Assembly: GCA_003214525.1 (NCBI GenBank)
Contig: QCLN01000001.1
Location: forward strand, 1 to 64,000
From: Pelagibacteraceae bacterium AG-414-M23
GTDB taxonomy: Bacteria; Pseudomonadota; Alphaproteobacteria; Pelagibacterales; Pelagibacteraceae
Direction of reading: 5' to 3'
Length of the DNA: 64,000 bases
The stretch's first letter is position 1. The number at the start of each line of letters is the position of its first letter. The notes beneath the pieces are model-generated. The model had not been told where the DNA came from, did no database searches, and worked only from the letters and a program-made list of their open reading frames with translations. The translations under genes and the position numbers were made by a program. Shown here piece after piece: positions 1 through 10,444 of this stretch.

Positions 1-922
1 ATTTATCAAAACAATATAATAAAATACTTTTTTGTACATGGACTCTATTAAGGGCTTGTTGCCAAACTTTAGATTGTTTCCCTAAGAATACTTCTTCAGA
101 AACTTCATTGCCTCTGGGAAGACAGTGTAAAAAAATTACATCTTTATTTGCAAGCTTAATCAATTTAGAATTTATTTGATAATTTTTAAAATCTTTAATT
201 TTATTTGTTTTGTTTACTTTGTCATTCAAAGAAACAACTTTATCTGAAAATATTACATCTGAATTTCTGACTGCTTTTTTTGGGTCATCAAATATATTAA
301 TTTTTCCATTATTTTTTTTTACCCAATCCATTACAAATTTTGGAGGTCTATAATTTTTTGGACTTCCAATATGCAAACTAAAGGAAAATTTTACAGAGGC
401 TGCAATCAAACTATTAAGAACATTATTACAATCTCCAATCCAGCTTACTTTTAATTTTGATATTGGTTTTTTTTTTATCTCTTCTACAGTAAATACATCT
501 GAAAGAACTTGCGTTGGATGGGAAGATGGACTTAAACCATTAATTATTGGTATTGTTAAATATTTACTAAATTCCTCTATTTTTTTATCACTATCAGTTC
601 TAAGCATAAATCCATCACCATAAGTTGATAAAATTTTTGCTGTATCGGGCAAACTTTCTCCGCCTTTTCCTAAATGAAGTTCATTTGCTTTGATGGTTAT
701 CGCTCCTCCTCCAAGTTGATTTATTGCAAGATGAAAGCTAAGGCGTGTCCTTGAGCTTTCTTTTTCATACATTTGAATTAGTAATTTTCCCTTTAATGGC
801 TTATCAATATCAGCTTCAAGAGTGCTTAGTTTTTTTCTTTTAATTTTTCTTTTTTTTGCATCATTAAGTATTTTTCTTAGATCATTAGTTGAAAAATCTT
901 TAAGATTAATAAAATTTTTCAT
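1..922 (-). CDS. argF: Ornithine carbamoyltransferase, 3' part runs off the window's left edge
   Basis: Hand translation of the minus strand from ATG at 922 is open to position 1: MKNFINLKDFSTNDLRKIL..., with KESSRTRLSF and HCLPRGNE motifs. Absent from the ORF track because it is open at the edge. Confidence 0.9.
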   Translation of the reverse strand, partial: MKNFINLKDFSTNDLRKILNDAKKRKIKRKKLSTLEADIDKPLKGKLLIQMYEKESSRTRLSFHLAINQLGGGAITIKANELHLGKGGESLPDTAKILSTYGDGFMLRTDSDKKIEEFSKYLTIPIINGLSPSSHPTQVLSDVFTVEEIKKKPISKLKVSWIGDCNNVLNSLIAASVKFSFSLHIGSPKNYRPPKFVMDWVKKNNGKINIFDDPKKAVRNSDVIFSDKVVSLNDKVNKTNKIKDFKNYQINSKLIKLANKDVIFLHCLPRGNEVSEEVFLGKQSKVWQQALNRVHVQKSILLYCFDK

Positions 923-2093
923 TAATTACTATACTCTTTGCAAACCTTTTTAATTATTTTTAAAGCTATATTAATTTCTTTAATACTAACATTTAAAGGC
1001 GGTAATATTCTTATAACATTTTCTGCCGCTCTAATGGTTAATAAATAGTTTTTCTCCAAAGATTTTATAAACTTAGTTTGATCAAAATGTAATTGCATAC
1101 CAATTAACAAACCTTTGCCTCTTATTTCTTTAATTATTTTTGGGTGTTCATCTTTAATTTTATTTAGTTCATCTAAAAAATAATTAGATAGTTTTGAAAC
1201 ATTTTTTAAAAAATTCTTTTTTATATATTTGATCTAAAACTGCATTTCCAACTGACATTGCTAATGGATTTCCTCCAAATGTAGATCCGTGAGAGCCTGG
1301 TAGCATATATTTTGCAACTTTTTTAGTCATTAAAACTGCTCCTAATGGAAACCCACTTCCAATTCCTTTTGCAATAGGGACGATATCTGGTCTAACATTG
1401 GCATGTTCAAATGCAAAAAATTTACCTGTTCTTCCAATGCCACACTGCACCTCATCTAAGATCAACAAAATTTTTTTTTTGTTACATATCTTTCTTAATT
1501 CCTTTAAACACCAATTTGGTATAACTTTAATTCCTCCTTCTCCCAATATTGTTTCAACCATGATAGCGGCTGTTTTTTTTTGTAATAAGTTTTCTAAGTT
1601 TTTTATAATCTCCATAATCAAAATGATCAAAACCTGGCATATTCGGTCCGAATCCCTCAGTATTTTTTTTTGATCCGCTAGCGCTAATTGTGGCTAGAGT
1701 TCTGCCGTGAAATGAATTTCTTATACAAATAATTCTATTTTTCTCTTTTTTTCCAATTGAATAAAAATACTTTCTCACAACTTTTATGGCTGCTTCCGTT
1801 GCCTCTACTCCGCTGTTTTGGAACATTACTTTTTGAGCAAATGTTTTTTTAGTTAATCTTTTAGCTAATTTTTCTCCCTCAGGGATTAAAAATGCGTTGG
1901 ATATATGCCAAACTTTTCCCGCTTGTTTTTTTAAGGCTCTACATAAATATGGATTGCTATGACCTAATGAATTAACGGCTATTCCTTGAACAAAATCTAA
2001 GTATTTCTTTCCACTAAAGGTATATAAAAAACTCCCTTTACCTTTCATGAAAGAAATTTTTCTTCTATTATAATTGCCAACTAATGATGTCAT
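922..2093 (-). pseudogene. argD: Acetylornithine aminotransferase, split into three ORFs by two +1 homopolymer frameshifts (possible sequencing errors)
   Basis: ORFs 1554..2093, 1184..1630 and 922..1110 are consecutive parts of one class-III aminotransferase (NSGVEATEAAIK, LDEVQCGIGRTG, GSHGSTFGGNPLA). Frame is restored by deleting one base in the T9 run at 1573-1581 and one in the T6 run at 1202-1207. Confidence 0.85.
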
Positions 2094-2277
2094 AAAATTT
2101 TAATTTTATCTTATACACATTTAAATCATATTAACTTATATAAAATTCAACCTTTGGTTAAATTTCAAAAATTCAAAAAGTTGTTAAAAAACTGAAAAAA
2201 AAACTTGATAAAAAGTACATTTTATGTGTTACATAATATAGTATATAATATTTAATAACATACAATATTTAGTGTTT

Positions 2278-2772
2278 ATGAGCTGGGACGAAAAAAAAAT
2301 TGAAATATTAAAAAATGAGTGGGGTAAGGGAAAAACAGCTTCCCAAATAGCCGAACTGATTGGTGGAATTAGTAGAAATGCAGTTATTGGTAAAGCTCAT
2401 AGACTTAATTTATCCATAAAAGTTAAAACTAAAATTGGTTCAAATAAATTTTTATTAAAAGGTAAAAATTATGAGAAAAAATTAAATAATAATAATAGAA
2501 GATCAAAATTTAGAAGTTTAATATTAGATAAAAATTTTGAAGCGGCCAAAAATATTTCTTTGGAAGAATTAAATGAGAATACTTGTAAATATATGGAAGG
2601 ACATCCAAATGAGAAAACTTCTACTTTTTGTGGAAGAAAAACAATAGAAAAATTTTCATATTGTCCTTTACATCTAATGATGGTTTATCAACCCAAAGGT
2701 AAAAAAGAAGAAGCTCCACTTAAAAATGACGATGTACCAGCATTTTTAGAAAAAAAAGTTAAATCAGCTTAA
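2278..2772 (+). CDS. gcrA: GcrA family cell cycle regulator
   Basis: N-terminus MSWDEKKIEILKNEWGKGKTASQIAELIGGISRNAVIGKAHRL is typical of GcrA. Confidence 0.88.
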   Translation: MSWDEKKIEILKNEWGKGKTASQIAELIGGISRNAVIGKAHRLNLSIKVKTKIGSNKFLLKGKNYEKKLNNNNRRSKFRSLILDKNFEAAKNISLEELNENTCKYMEGHPNEKTSTFCGRKTIEKFSYCPLHLMMVYQPKGKKEEAPLKNDDVPAFLEKKVKSA

Positions 2773-2788
2773 AATTACAAAATATTAA

Positions 2789-3745
2789 TTATTTAATTTG
2801 TTTAGAAAATTCGCCACCATCTTTCCACATATAAGAATATTTTAAAATTTCTTTATCAAAAAATTTTAAATCAGAGTTAATTTTTAAATCTACATTTGTT
2901 TTGTATTTTCCCGATGGAGAGTTATTGCTCTTAAGGAGAATTAATTGATCCTTGGTTAATAAAGGATTTTTCATTAGTAGTTCGAAAAAATTTGCAAATA
3001 GTTTTGCTAAATACAAAGGTGTTGGTATTAAAAATCTTTTTATTGCCAATGTTTTAAGTAGCTTTTCTAAAATTTCTTTAAATGTAATTTTTTCAGGACC
3101 GATACACTCTATTATTTCGGAATTTACTTCATTTAAAATAACATTTTCAATTATTTCACACATGTCTGAAACATGTATGGGATAAAAAATTGTTTTACCT
3201 TCGTAATAAATAGGAAATAATGGAAATAACTTAAGCATGCTCATTAACATAGTGGTAAATTTATCATCAACACTGTAAACTAAAGAAGGTCTAAGAATTA
3301 CGTATTTATTAAATATTTTTTTAATTTCATTTTCACCATTAAATTTACTAGATGCATATTTGCTTTCCGCCGCTTCATCGACTCCTAGGGCTGACAAATG
3401 AATAAATTGTTTTAAATTATGTTTTTTTGATAGTTCTGCAAATTTTTTCGGTAACAAGCAGTGAACATTATGAAAAGAAGATTTATTTTTTTCATTTAAT
3501 ATGCCAATAAGATTTATGCAAATATCTTTGTTTTTAAAAATTTCATTTAATTTATTATTATTAATTGAATCTAATTCAACAATACTTAGCCAGCCAGCAT
3601 TTGCTTGGCTCTTAAGGATGTAGGCTTTTCTATGAAGATTTCTTGTTATAACAGTTACTTTAAAATTTTTTTTTGCTAATTTTCTTAATAAATGTCTTCC
3701 TATTTGTCCGGAGGCTCCAAATACTAGAATTTCTTTAGGTTTCAT
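2789..3745 (-). CDS. NAD(P)-binding SDR/epimerase-like protein (NDUFA9-like)
   Basis: MKPKEILVFGASGQIGRHLLRKL Rossmann start. The ORF-track extension to 3904 is probably not coding. Confidence 0.75.
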   Translation of the reverse strand: MKPKEILVFGASGQIGRHLLRKLAKKNFKVTVITRNLHRKAYILKSQANAGWLSIVELDSINNNKLNEIFKNKDICINLIGILNEKNKSSFHNVHCLLPKKFAELSKKHNLKQFIHLSALGVDEAAESKYASSKFNGENEIKKIFNKYVILRPSLVYSVDDKFTTMLMSMLKLFPLFPIYYEGKTIFYPIHVSDMCEIIENVILNEVNSEIIECIGPEKITFKEILEKLLKTLAIKRFLIPTPLYLAKLFANFFELLMKNPLLTKDQLILLKSNNSPSGKYKTNVDLKINSDLKFFDKEILKYSYMWKDGGEFSKQIK

Positions 3746-3758
3746 ATATATATAAGTT

Positions 3759-4376
3759 ATGCAAATTGATATTAAATTACATAAGAATGATTTGCCAGAT
3801 GAAATAAAGCTAGATGACAAAAAGTCATTGGCAATAGACTCTGAATTTTCAGGGCTAAACGTAAACAGGGATAAGCTATATCTGGTGCAAATTTCGACAG
3901 GCATTAATGATGCGCATATTATTCAATTAAATAGAGAAAATTACGATGCTCCAAATTTAAAAAGGCTATTAAGTAACAATAATATAGAAAAAATATTTCA
4001 TTTTGCACGAGCAGATATGACTTTTATAAAACAATATTTAAATATCAACGTTCAAAATGTAAATTGCACAAAAATAATGAGCAAACTTGCAAGAAGCTAT
4101 TCTGATAGACACGGTTTAAAAGACTTAGTAAAAGAATTTTTAGGAATTGAGATAAGCAAACAATTACAGAGCAGTGATTTTGGCGGCACATTAAATGAAA
4201 AACAGTTAAAATATTGTGCAGGCGATGTCATATATCTTCATAAAATCTATTCTTCTTTAAAAGAGATTTTGATAAGAGAAAAAAGATATGAACTTTATAA
4301 ACAGGCTATAAGCTTTATTGACACAAGAGTTGACTTGGATTTGGCTTTATTTACAGATGATATATGGTCTCATTAA
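3759..4376 (+). CDS. rnd: Ribonuclease D-like 3'-5' exonuclease
   Basis: LAIDSEFSGLNVNRDKLYLVQIS and KYCAGDVIYL exonuclease motifs. Confidence 0.8.
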   Translation: MQIDIKLHKNDLPDEIKLDDKKSLAIDSEFSGLNVNRDKLYLVQISTGINDAHIIQLNRENYDAPNLKRLLSNNNIEKIFHFARADMTFIKQYLNINVQNVNCTKIMSKLARSYSDRHGLKDLVKEFLGIEISKQLQSSDFGGTLNEKQLKYCAGDVIYLHKIYSSLKEILIREKRYELYKQAISFIDTRVDLDLALFTDDIWSH

Positions 4377-4382
4377 TAAATT

Positions 4383-5354
4383 ATGAAAAATAAATTTTCT
4401 TTAATTGGAAAAGATGTAGTTCAAACAGAAATTGATTCATTAAAAAAACTAAAAAAAGCTATTAACAAAGATTTTGATAAAATAGTTAATTCAATTTTAA
4501 AATGTAAAGGGAAGGTTGTTTTATCTGGAGTTGGAAAATCTGGAATTATATCTAAAAAAATTTCTTCAACTTTTTCATCTCTTGGAATTCCTTCATTTTA
4601 TGTAGATGCTGGATCTTGTTCTCATGGAGACCTCGGCAAGATTAGTTCGGGTGATTTACTTATCTTAATAAGCCATAGCGGGGAGTCGGCTGAATTAAAG
4701 AATATTATTCAGTATACAAAAAGAAATAAGAGCATAACTCTTGTGGGCATAACATCAAAAAAAAATTCATTACTTTATAAATCTAGCAATATAAATTTTT
4801 TACTACCCTCCTTAAAAGAGGCGGGGCCTGGAAATTATATTCCAACCTCAAGTACTACAGCTCAGATTTGCCTAGGAGACGCTCTTGCAATATCAACAAT
4901 TAAGCAAAGAAAGTTTTCTAAACTTGATTTTAAAAAATTTCACCCGAGTGGAAGCCTGGGCGCAAAATTAAAAACAGTTTCTGAACTTATGCATAAAGGA
5001 AAAGAAATTCCTTTTATAAATGAAAATTCCAATATTAAGTCTGCTTTAAAAGTTTTTAATAATAAAAACCTGGGTGTGTTAATTGCCATCAATAAAAAAG
5101 GAAACACTACAGGTATAATTTCTGATGGAGATTTTAAAAGAATTAATTACAAGTCGGACAACATAAATAGCATAATAATTAAAAAAGTAATGAAAAAAAA
5201 TCCATTAGTGGTTAATTTAAACACCTTAGCTGTGGAAGCTTTAACAATAATGAATAATAAAAAAATTACAGCTTTATGTGTTTATGGAAAAAATAAAAAA
5301 AAAACAATTGGATTGATTCATATGCATAATATTTTAAATGCTAATATTGTCTAA
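4383..5354 (+). CDS. kdsD: KpsF/GutQ family arabinose-5-phosphate isomerase with SIS and CBS domains
   Basis: GVGKSGIISKKISSTFSSLG, HGDLGKISSGDLLILISHSGES, FHPSGSLGAKL. Confidence 0.9.
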   Translation: MKNKFSLIGKDVVQTEIDSLKKLKKAINKDFDKIVNSILKCKGKVVLSGVGKSGIISKKISSTFSSLGIPSFYVDAGSCSHGDLGKISSGDLLILISHSGESAELKNIIQYTKRNKSITLVGITSKKNSLLYKSSNINFLLPSLKEAGPGNYIPTSSTTAQICLGDALAISTIKQRKFSKLDFKKFHPSGSLGAKLKTVSELMHKGKEIPFINENSNIKSALKVFNNKNLGVLIAINKKGNTTGIISDGDFKRINYKSDNINSIIIKKVMKKNPLVVNLNTLAVEALTIMNNKKITALCVYGKNKKKTIGLIHMHNILNANIV

Positions 5355-5356
5355 AG

Positions 5357-5968
5357 ATGAAGCTAAATATAATTTTTCAAGCAATCTTAATTTTAAGTAT
5401 AATCGTAATATTATCAATTTTATATTATACATTCTTATTAAAGAAAGATTCTAAAACATCAACTTTATCTAAAGGTATAGAAAAACCAGATCAAATTTTA
5501 GACAATAAAATAGCAAATGAATTAAATAATATAGAATATAACTCTTCAGATAATAGAGGTAATACTTTTTATATAAATGCTACAAGAGCAATAGTAGAAC
5601 TAGATGAAAATAATAGTAATAGCAATAAAGTTAAATTAGAAGGAGTGGTGTCAATTATAAATATAAAAAACAAAGGTATAATTAATGTTTATTCAAATAA
5701 TGCCATATATGACAAGATATATAATGACACATTTTTTTTTAATAATGTTAGAATTGAATATTTAGATAATTCAATTTTATCTGAAAATTTAGATTTATTA
5801 TTTACGAAAAAAATTTCAAAAATTTACAATAATGTTGTTTATAATAATAATTATTTAAATTTAAGTACAGACAAAATAATTATTGACATGATAACAGGTG
5901 ATTTAAAACTAGAAATGAATAAAAAAAAAGAAAAAGTAAAGTTAATAACGAAATATGAGTTTAATTAA
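5357..5968 (+). CDS. lptC: LptC-like LPS export protein
   Basis: N-terminal TM helix plus a beta-rich OstA/LptC-like domain; position between kdsD and lptB. Confidence 0.6.
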   Translation: MKLNIIFQAILILSIIVILSILYYTFLLKKDSKTSTLSKGIEKPDQILDNKIANELNNIEYNSSDNRGNTFYINATRAIVELDENNSNSNKVKLEGVVSIINIKNKGIINVYSNNAIYDKIYNDTFFFNNVRIEYLDNSILSENLDLLFTKKISKIYNNVVYNNNYLNLSTDKIIIDMITGDLKLEMNKKKEKVKLITKYEFN

Positions 5969-6729
5969 AAAGTTTAGAATTAAATCTTTTAAAGAAGAAA
6001 GGCCTATTATAGAGCTTAAAAACTTAACTATTTCTTATGGCAATAGACAAATAGTTTAACAACTTAATCTAAACATACAAAAATCTGAGATATGTGGCTT
6101 GCTTGGGCCAAATGGAGCAGGGAAAAGTTCAATTTACCATTCAATTATAGGTTTGGTTAAACCAACTTTTGGAAAAATAATTATTGATGGAATAGATGTA
6201 ACAAATATTCCAACTCATCAAAGATGCACAAAGTTTGGCATATCTTGGGTTCCTCAGTATGGAGGATCATGGTCAGATCTGACTGTATATGATAACCTTG
6301 TTGCAATTGCTGAATTGCATATAAAGAGTAAGGAAGAAAGGTTAGCAAAAGTTAATAATTTAATTAGAAAATTTGAATTGCAAAATGTTGTAAACTTAAA
6401 ATCTAAATTTCTTTCTGGTGGACAAGTAAGAAAATTAACCTTAGCAATGTCAATGGTTAAAAATACTAAAATTCTAATTCTTGACGAGCCTTTTGCAGCA
6501 TTAGACCCACAAAGTGTTAGGATGATTCAACAAATTATTGTTAGTCTTCAAATGTTTGAAAAAATTTCGGTTTCTATATCTGATCACTCTTCAAGAGACT
6601 TGCTAAGTTGTGTTGACAATGCCATGGTATTGTCAGAAGGAAAAATTGTTGCTAAGGGAACCCCCCCAAGATCTGATAAAAAATACTAGAGCAATTGAGG
6701 CATATTTTGGTGAAGGTTTTAAAATTTAA
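5955..6729 (+). pseudogene. lptB: LPS export ABC transporter ATPase with in-frame TAA and a +1 frameshift (mutation or sequencing error)
   Basis: From ATG 5955: MSLIKKFRIKSFKEERPIIELKNLTISYGNRQIV*QLNLNIQKSEICGLLGPNGAGKSS. Continues as ORF 6099..6689, then shifts at the C7 run 6661-6667. With C6 it reads KGTPQDLIKNTRAIEAYFGEGFKI*. Confidence 0.8.
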
Positions 6730-6735
6730 TTTTAC

Positions 6736-8061
6736 GTGAAGAATCAAATCGAAATACAAAAGATTATCAAACCATTTAAAAAGCAAATCATTGTTTCAAG
6801 CGATAAAAGTTTAAGCATAAGATGTATATTATTGTCATCAATAGCAATAGGACGATCTAAAATATTTAATTTGCTTAAGTCAGATGATGTAAACAATGCT
6901 TTGATGGCAGTTAAAAAAATTGGGGTTAGTTATAAAAAAAAAAAGAATTATTTAGAAATTAATGGAGTTGGCATAAATGGTTTTAAAATAAAAAAAAATA
7001 CAGTTTTAAATGCAGGCAACTCTGGAACACTTGCAAGATGTATAATTGGATTGTGTTCAGCTTCAAAAAGTAATTTTAAATTGATTGGTGACAAAAGTTT
7101 ATCAAAAAGAGATTTTTCAAGAGTTATTAAACCTCTTAATTTATTTGGTGTAAATATTAAATCTAGAAATGACATGCTGCCTTTAGAATTCAAAGGATCA
7201 AACCTATTAAGGCCGATCAATTATACTGAAAACAAAGGTAGTGCACAAATTAAAACCTGTATAATTTTTAGCGCTATTAACACCCCAGGTGTAACAAAAA
7301 TAAATGCTAAAAAATCAAGAAATCATACGGAACTTCTTTTAAAGTATTTAAAATATCCAATAAAAATAAAAAAAAATAAAACATATGATTTGATTGAAGT
7401 TAAAGGATTAAGACAATTTAAATCATTCGATTACACAGTGCCAGGAGATATAAGTTCGGCATCCTTTTTTATTATACTAACTCTGTTATCAAAAAACTCT
7501 ACTCTATTAATTAAAAATATTAATATTAATCAATCAAGAATAGGAATTCTAAAAATATTAAATATAATGAATGCAAATATTAAAATTCTAAATAAAAGAA
7601 AATATAGAGGAGAAGATATTGGAGATATTAAAATCAAAAGCACTAAAAATCTTAAGTCAATTAATTGTCCAGAAAAGTTAAATAGTTCAGCTATAGATGA
7701 ATTTCTTCTAATCTTTTTAATTGCATCAAAATCTAAAGGCATATCTACGTTTAAAAATCTTTATGAGCTTAATAAAAAAGAAAGCCCAAGATTAGACATT
7801 GCAATAAAATTTTTAAAAATGGTTGGGATTAAGGTAATTAGAAAAAATTGTGATATTAAAATATTTGGTAATCCAAGTTTAAAGTTAAAAAATAAATACC
7901 AAATGAAAAATTTTATGAAAGATCATAGAGTGTTTATGATGACAGTAATAGCGGCTTTAACACTTGGTGGAAAATGGAAAATTAATGATAAAGATTCTAT
8001 AAAAACATCTTTTCCAAAATTTTTAAAAATATCAAAAAAACTAGGAGCAAAAATTAATTGA
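6736..8061 (+). CDS. aroA: 3-phosphoshikimate 1-carboxyvinyltransferase
   Basis: SDKSLSIRCILLSSIAIGRS, LNAGNSGTLARCI, KDHRVFMMTVIAAL. Confidence 0.9.
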   Translation: MKNQIEIQKIIKPFKKQIIVSSDKSLSIRCILLSSIAIGRSKIFNLLKSDDVNNALMAVKKIGVSYKKKKNYLEINGVGINGFKIKKNTVLNAGNSGTLARCIIGLCSASKSNFKLIGDKSLSKRDFSRVIKPLNLFGVNIKSRNDMLPLEFKGSNLLRPINYTENKGSAQIKTCIIFSAINTPGVTKINAKKSRNHTELLLKYLKYPIKIKKNKTYDLIEVKGLRQFKSFDYTVPGDISSASFFIILTLLSKNSTLLIKNININQSRIGILKILNIMNANIKILNKRKYRGEDIGDIKIKSTKNLKSINCPEKLNSSAIDEFLLIFLIASKSKGISTFKNLYELNKKESPRLDIAIKFLKMVGIKVIRKNCDIKIFGNPSLKLKNKYQMKNFMKDHRVFMMTVIAALTLGGKWKINDKDSIKTSFPKFLKISKKLGAKIN

Positions 8062-8711
8062 TAAAAAAAAAATTAATAACTGTAGCGATTGACTCTCCTG
8101 CGGCATCTGGCGCTGGCACGCAGTCAAAATTAATTGCTAAACATTACAACTTATTCTATTTAGATACAGGTAAAATTTATCGATATATAGGATTTTTAAA
8201 ATTAAAATTTAAAAATAAATTTTCTTACAATTTTTTAAAAAAAAAAATTATTAATTTAAAATTAAAAACATTATTAAGTAAAAATCTCCTATCAGATGAT
8301 GTTGCAATTTCAGCTGCAAATATAGCTAGAGATAAAAAAATTAGAGATATTGTTCATAAATTTCAGCAGCGGTGCGCTTATTATCCTCCAAAAAAATTTG
8401 ATGGATCTGTATTGGATGGAAGAGACATAACTTCTGTTCAAATGAAGGATGCTATGTTTAAATTTTTTATTACTGCCAGTTTAAAAACAAGGGCCATTAG
8501 AAGATTTAGAGAATATAAAAGCTTACAAAAACAAATATCTTACAATAAAGTTTTAAAAAGCATTAAAAAACGTGATAAATTAGATCGCACAAGAAAATAT
8601 GGTCCTCTCAAAAAAACAAAAGATTCAATCTTGATTAATACTTCTAAATTAAGTAAGAAAGCGTGCTTTAAAAAAATTAAAGCAATTATGGATAGGAAAT
8701 TAAAAAATTAA
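8058..8711 (+). CDS. cmk: Cytidylate kinase (P-loop Lys absent)
   Basis: VAIDSPAASGAGTQSKLIAKHYNLFYLDTGKIYR and LDGRDITSVQ...KFFITASLKTRAIRRFRE; lies just upstream of rpsA. TTG start. Confidence 0.85.
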   Translation: MIKKKLITVAIDSPAASGAGTQSKLIAKHYNLFYLDTGKIYRYIGFLKLKFKNKFSYNFLKKKIINLKLKTLLSKNLLSDDVAISAANIARDKKIRDIVHKFQQRCAYYPPKKFDGSVLDGRDITSVQMKDAMFKFFITASLKTRAIRRFREYKSLQKQISYNKVLKSIKKRDKLDRTRKYGPLKKTKDSILINTSKLSKKACFKKIKAIMDRKLKN

Positions 8712-10438
8712 TGGAAATATACAAAGATATTTCAAGCAGTCAAAACCAGAAATTTAAAAAGCTCTTAATAGACAATTTCTCAAAAACAAAAATTGAAGAA
8801 GGAAAACTACTAGTTGGCACTATAACTAAGATAAGTGAAAAACATGTTTTTCTATTAATAGATGGAATGAAAAGTGAAGCTTTAATTGATATTAATGAAG
8901 CAAAATCAGCTTTTGAAAATAAAGAATTCAAAGAAAATGACAAGCTAGAAGTTTATTTAGAAAAAATCGAAGATAAAAATGGTGAAGTGATTGTGTCAGC
9001 AAGCAAGGCACAAAAAATTAGAGGTTGGTACATGCTCGAAAAGGCATATGAAGAAAACACGAATGTTAAAGGCAAAATTGTTTCTAAATGTAAAGGCGGT
9101 GTTATAGTTGAACATGCTGATACTAAATCTTTAATGTTCTGCCCAGGCTCACAAGTAGATTCAAAGCCATTAAAATCTCTCGACCATTTAATTGGTGTAG
9201 AACAAGATTTTAAAATTATCAAACTTGACAAATTTAGAGGGAATGCATGTGTCTCAAGAAGAGAAGTAATTAGTTCTGTTAAAAAAGAAGATAAAGCAAA
9301 AATTATAGAAAAATACAAAGTCGGCGATATAATAAAAGATGCTGTAGTAAAAGGGTATAGTTCTTTTGGTTGCTTCTTTGAAGTGAACAATGAGATTGAT
9401 GTATTAGTTCATTTACAAGAAATCTCTTATTCGAGAATTAACCATCCTGATGAAGTTTTTACAATAGGTGAAAAACATGATCTAAAAGTTATATTGATTG
9501 ACAATGAAAAAATGCAAATCTCATGTTCTATTAAAGCATTAACGCCAGACCCTTTTGAAAATATCTCAAATTATGAAGTCGGAAAAACTTACAAAGCTAA
9601 GGTAATTAAAGTTGTAGATTACGGAGCTTTTTGTGAGCTGCAGCCAGGGTTAACATGTCTGCTCCACTCAAGTGAAATAAGTTGGAGTAAAAAAAATGTT
9701 TCTACAAATAAATTTTTTAAAATAAATGATGAAGTAGATTGTGTTATAACAGATATTGATAAAGAAAAAAAAAGAGTAGCTATCTCACATAAACTTGCGA
9801 AAAAAAATCCATATGAAAGTTTTGAGAAAAAATATCCTGTAAATTCTGTGCTTAAAAGTAAAATTTCAAATATTAAAGATTTTTCAATATATCTAAGTAT
9901 TGAAGAATTTGACATTGATGGTTTTATGCACGCAAATGATCTTTCTTATTCATCAAAACCTGAGGAAGAAATAAAAAAATATAAAAAAGGCGATGAAGTA
10001 GAAGTTAAAGTTATAGAAGTTAAGTCCCAAGATCAAAAAATTAAATTTGGCATCAAGCAGCTTAAAGAAGATCCATTTAATATTTTTAACAATAAAAAAG
10101 TTAATGATGTACTCACCGTCAAAGTAAAATCAACAAGTTCTAAAGGTATAATGGTTACGCCCGAAGGAAGTGAGCTAGATATTTTGATAAAAAAAAGCAA
10201 TATTGCAATAAATCCGGAAGATGCTAGATCAAACAGGTTTATACAGGGGGACCGTATAGATGCTGCTATATCTGAGATAAATGTTGAAAAAAGAAAGATT
10301 ACGCTAAGTATTAAGTTACTTGAAGAAATGCAAAATAAAGAGGCTGTATCAAAGTTTTCAAGCCCTTTAAGTGGAAAAAATCTTCCTTTTTCATCACTTT
10401 CTGAAAAGCTGGATAACAAAAAGAAAGAAGAAAAATAA
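8711..10438 (+). CDS. rpsA: 30S ribosomal protein S1
   Basis: Six-fold S1 repeats (e.g. VGKTYKAKVIKVVDYGAFCELQPGLTCLLHSSEISW). Confidence 0.95.
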   Translation: MEIYKDISSSQNQKFKKLLIDNFSKTKIEEGKLLVGTITKISEKHVFLLIDGMKSEALIDINEAKSAFENKEFKENDKLEVYLEKIEDKNGEVIVSASKAQKIRGWYMLEKAYEENTNVKGKIVSKCKGGVIVEHADTKSLMFCPGSQVDSKPLKSLDHLIGVEQDFKIIKLDKFRGNACVSRREVISSVKKEDKAKIIEKYKVGDIIKDAVVKGYSSFGCFFEVNNEIDVLVHLQEISYSRINHPDEVFTIGEKHDLKVILIDNEKMQISCSIKALTPDPFENISNYEVGKTYKAKVIKVVDYGAFCELQPGLTCLLHSSEISWSKKNVSTNKFFKINDEVDCVITDIDKEKKRVAISHKLAKKNPYESFEKKYPVNSVLKSKISNIKDFSIYLSIEEFDIDGFMHANDLSYSSKPEEEIKKYKKGDEVEVKVIEVKSQDQKIKFGIKQLKEDPFNIFNNKKVNDVLTVKVKSTSSKGIMVTPEGSELDILIKKSNIAINPEDARSNRFIQGDRIDAAISEINVEKRKITLSIKLLEEMQNKEAVSKFSSPLSGKNLPFSSLSEKLDNKKKEEK

Positions 10439-10444
10439 AAAAAA

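Noticed and set aside
1398-1673. ORF 1398..1673 (+)
   Set aside because: Antisense to argD with no recognisable features.
3746-3904. N-terminal extension of the NDUFA9-like ORF
   Set aside because: Overlaps the divergent rnd gene; MKPKEILVFGASGQIG at 3745 is the natural start.
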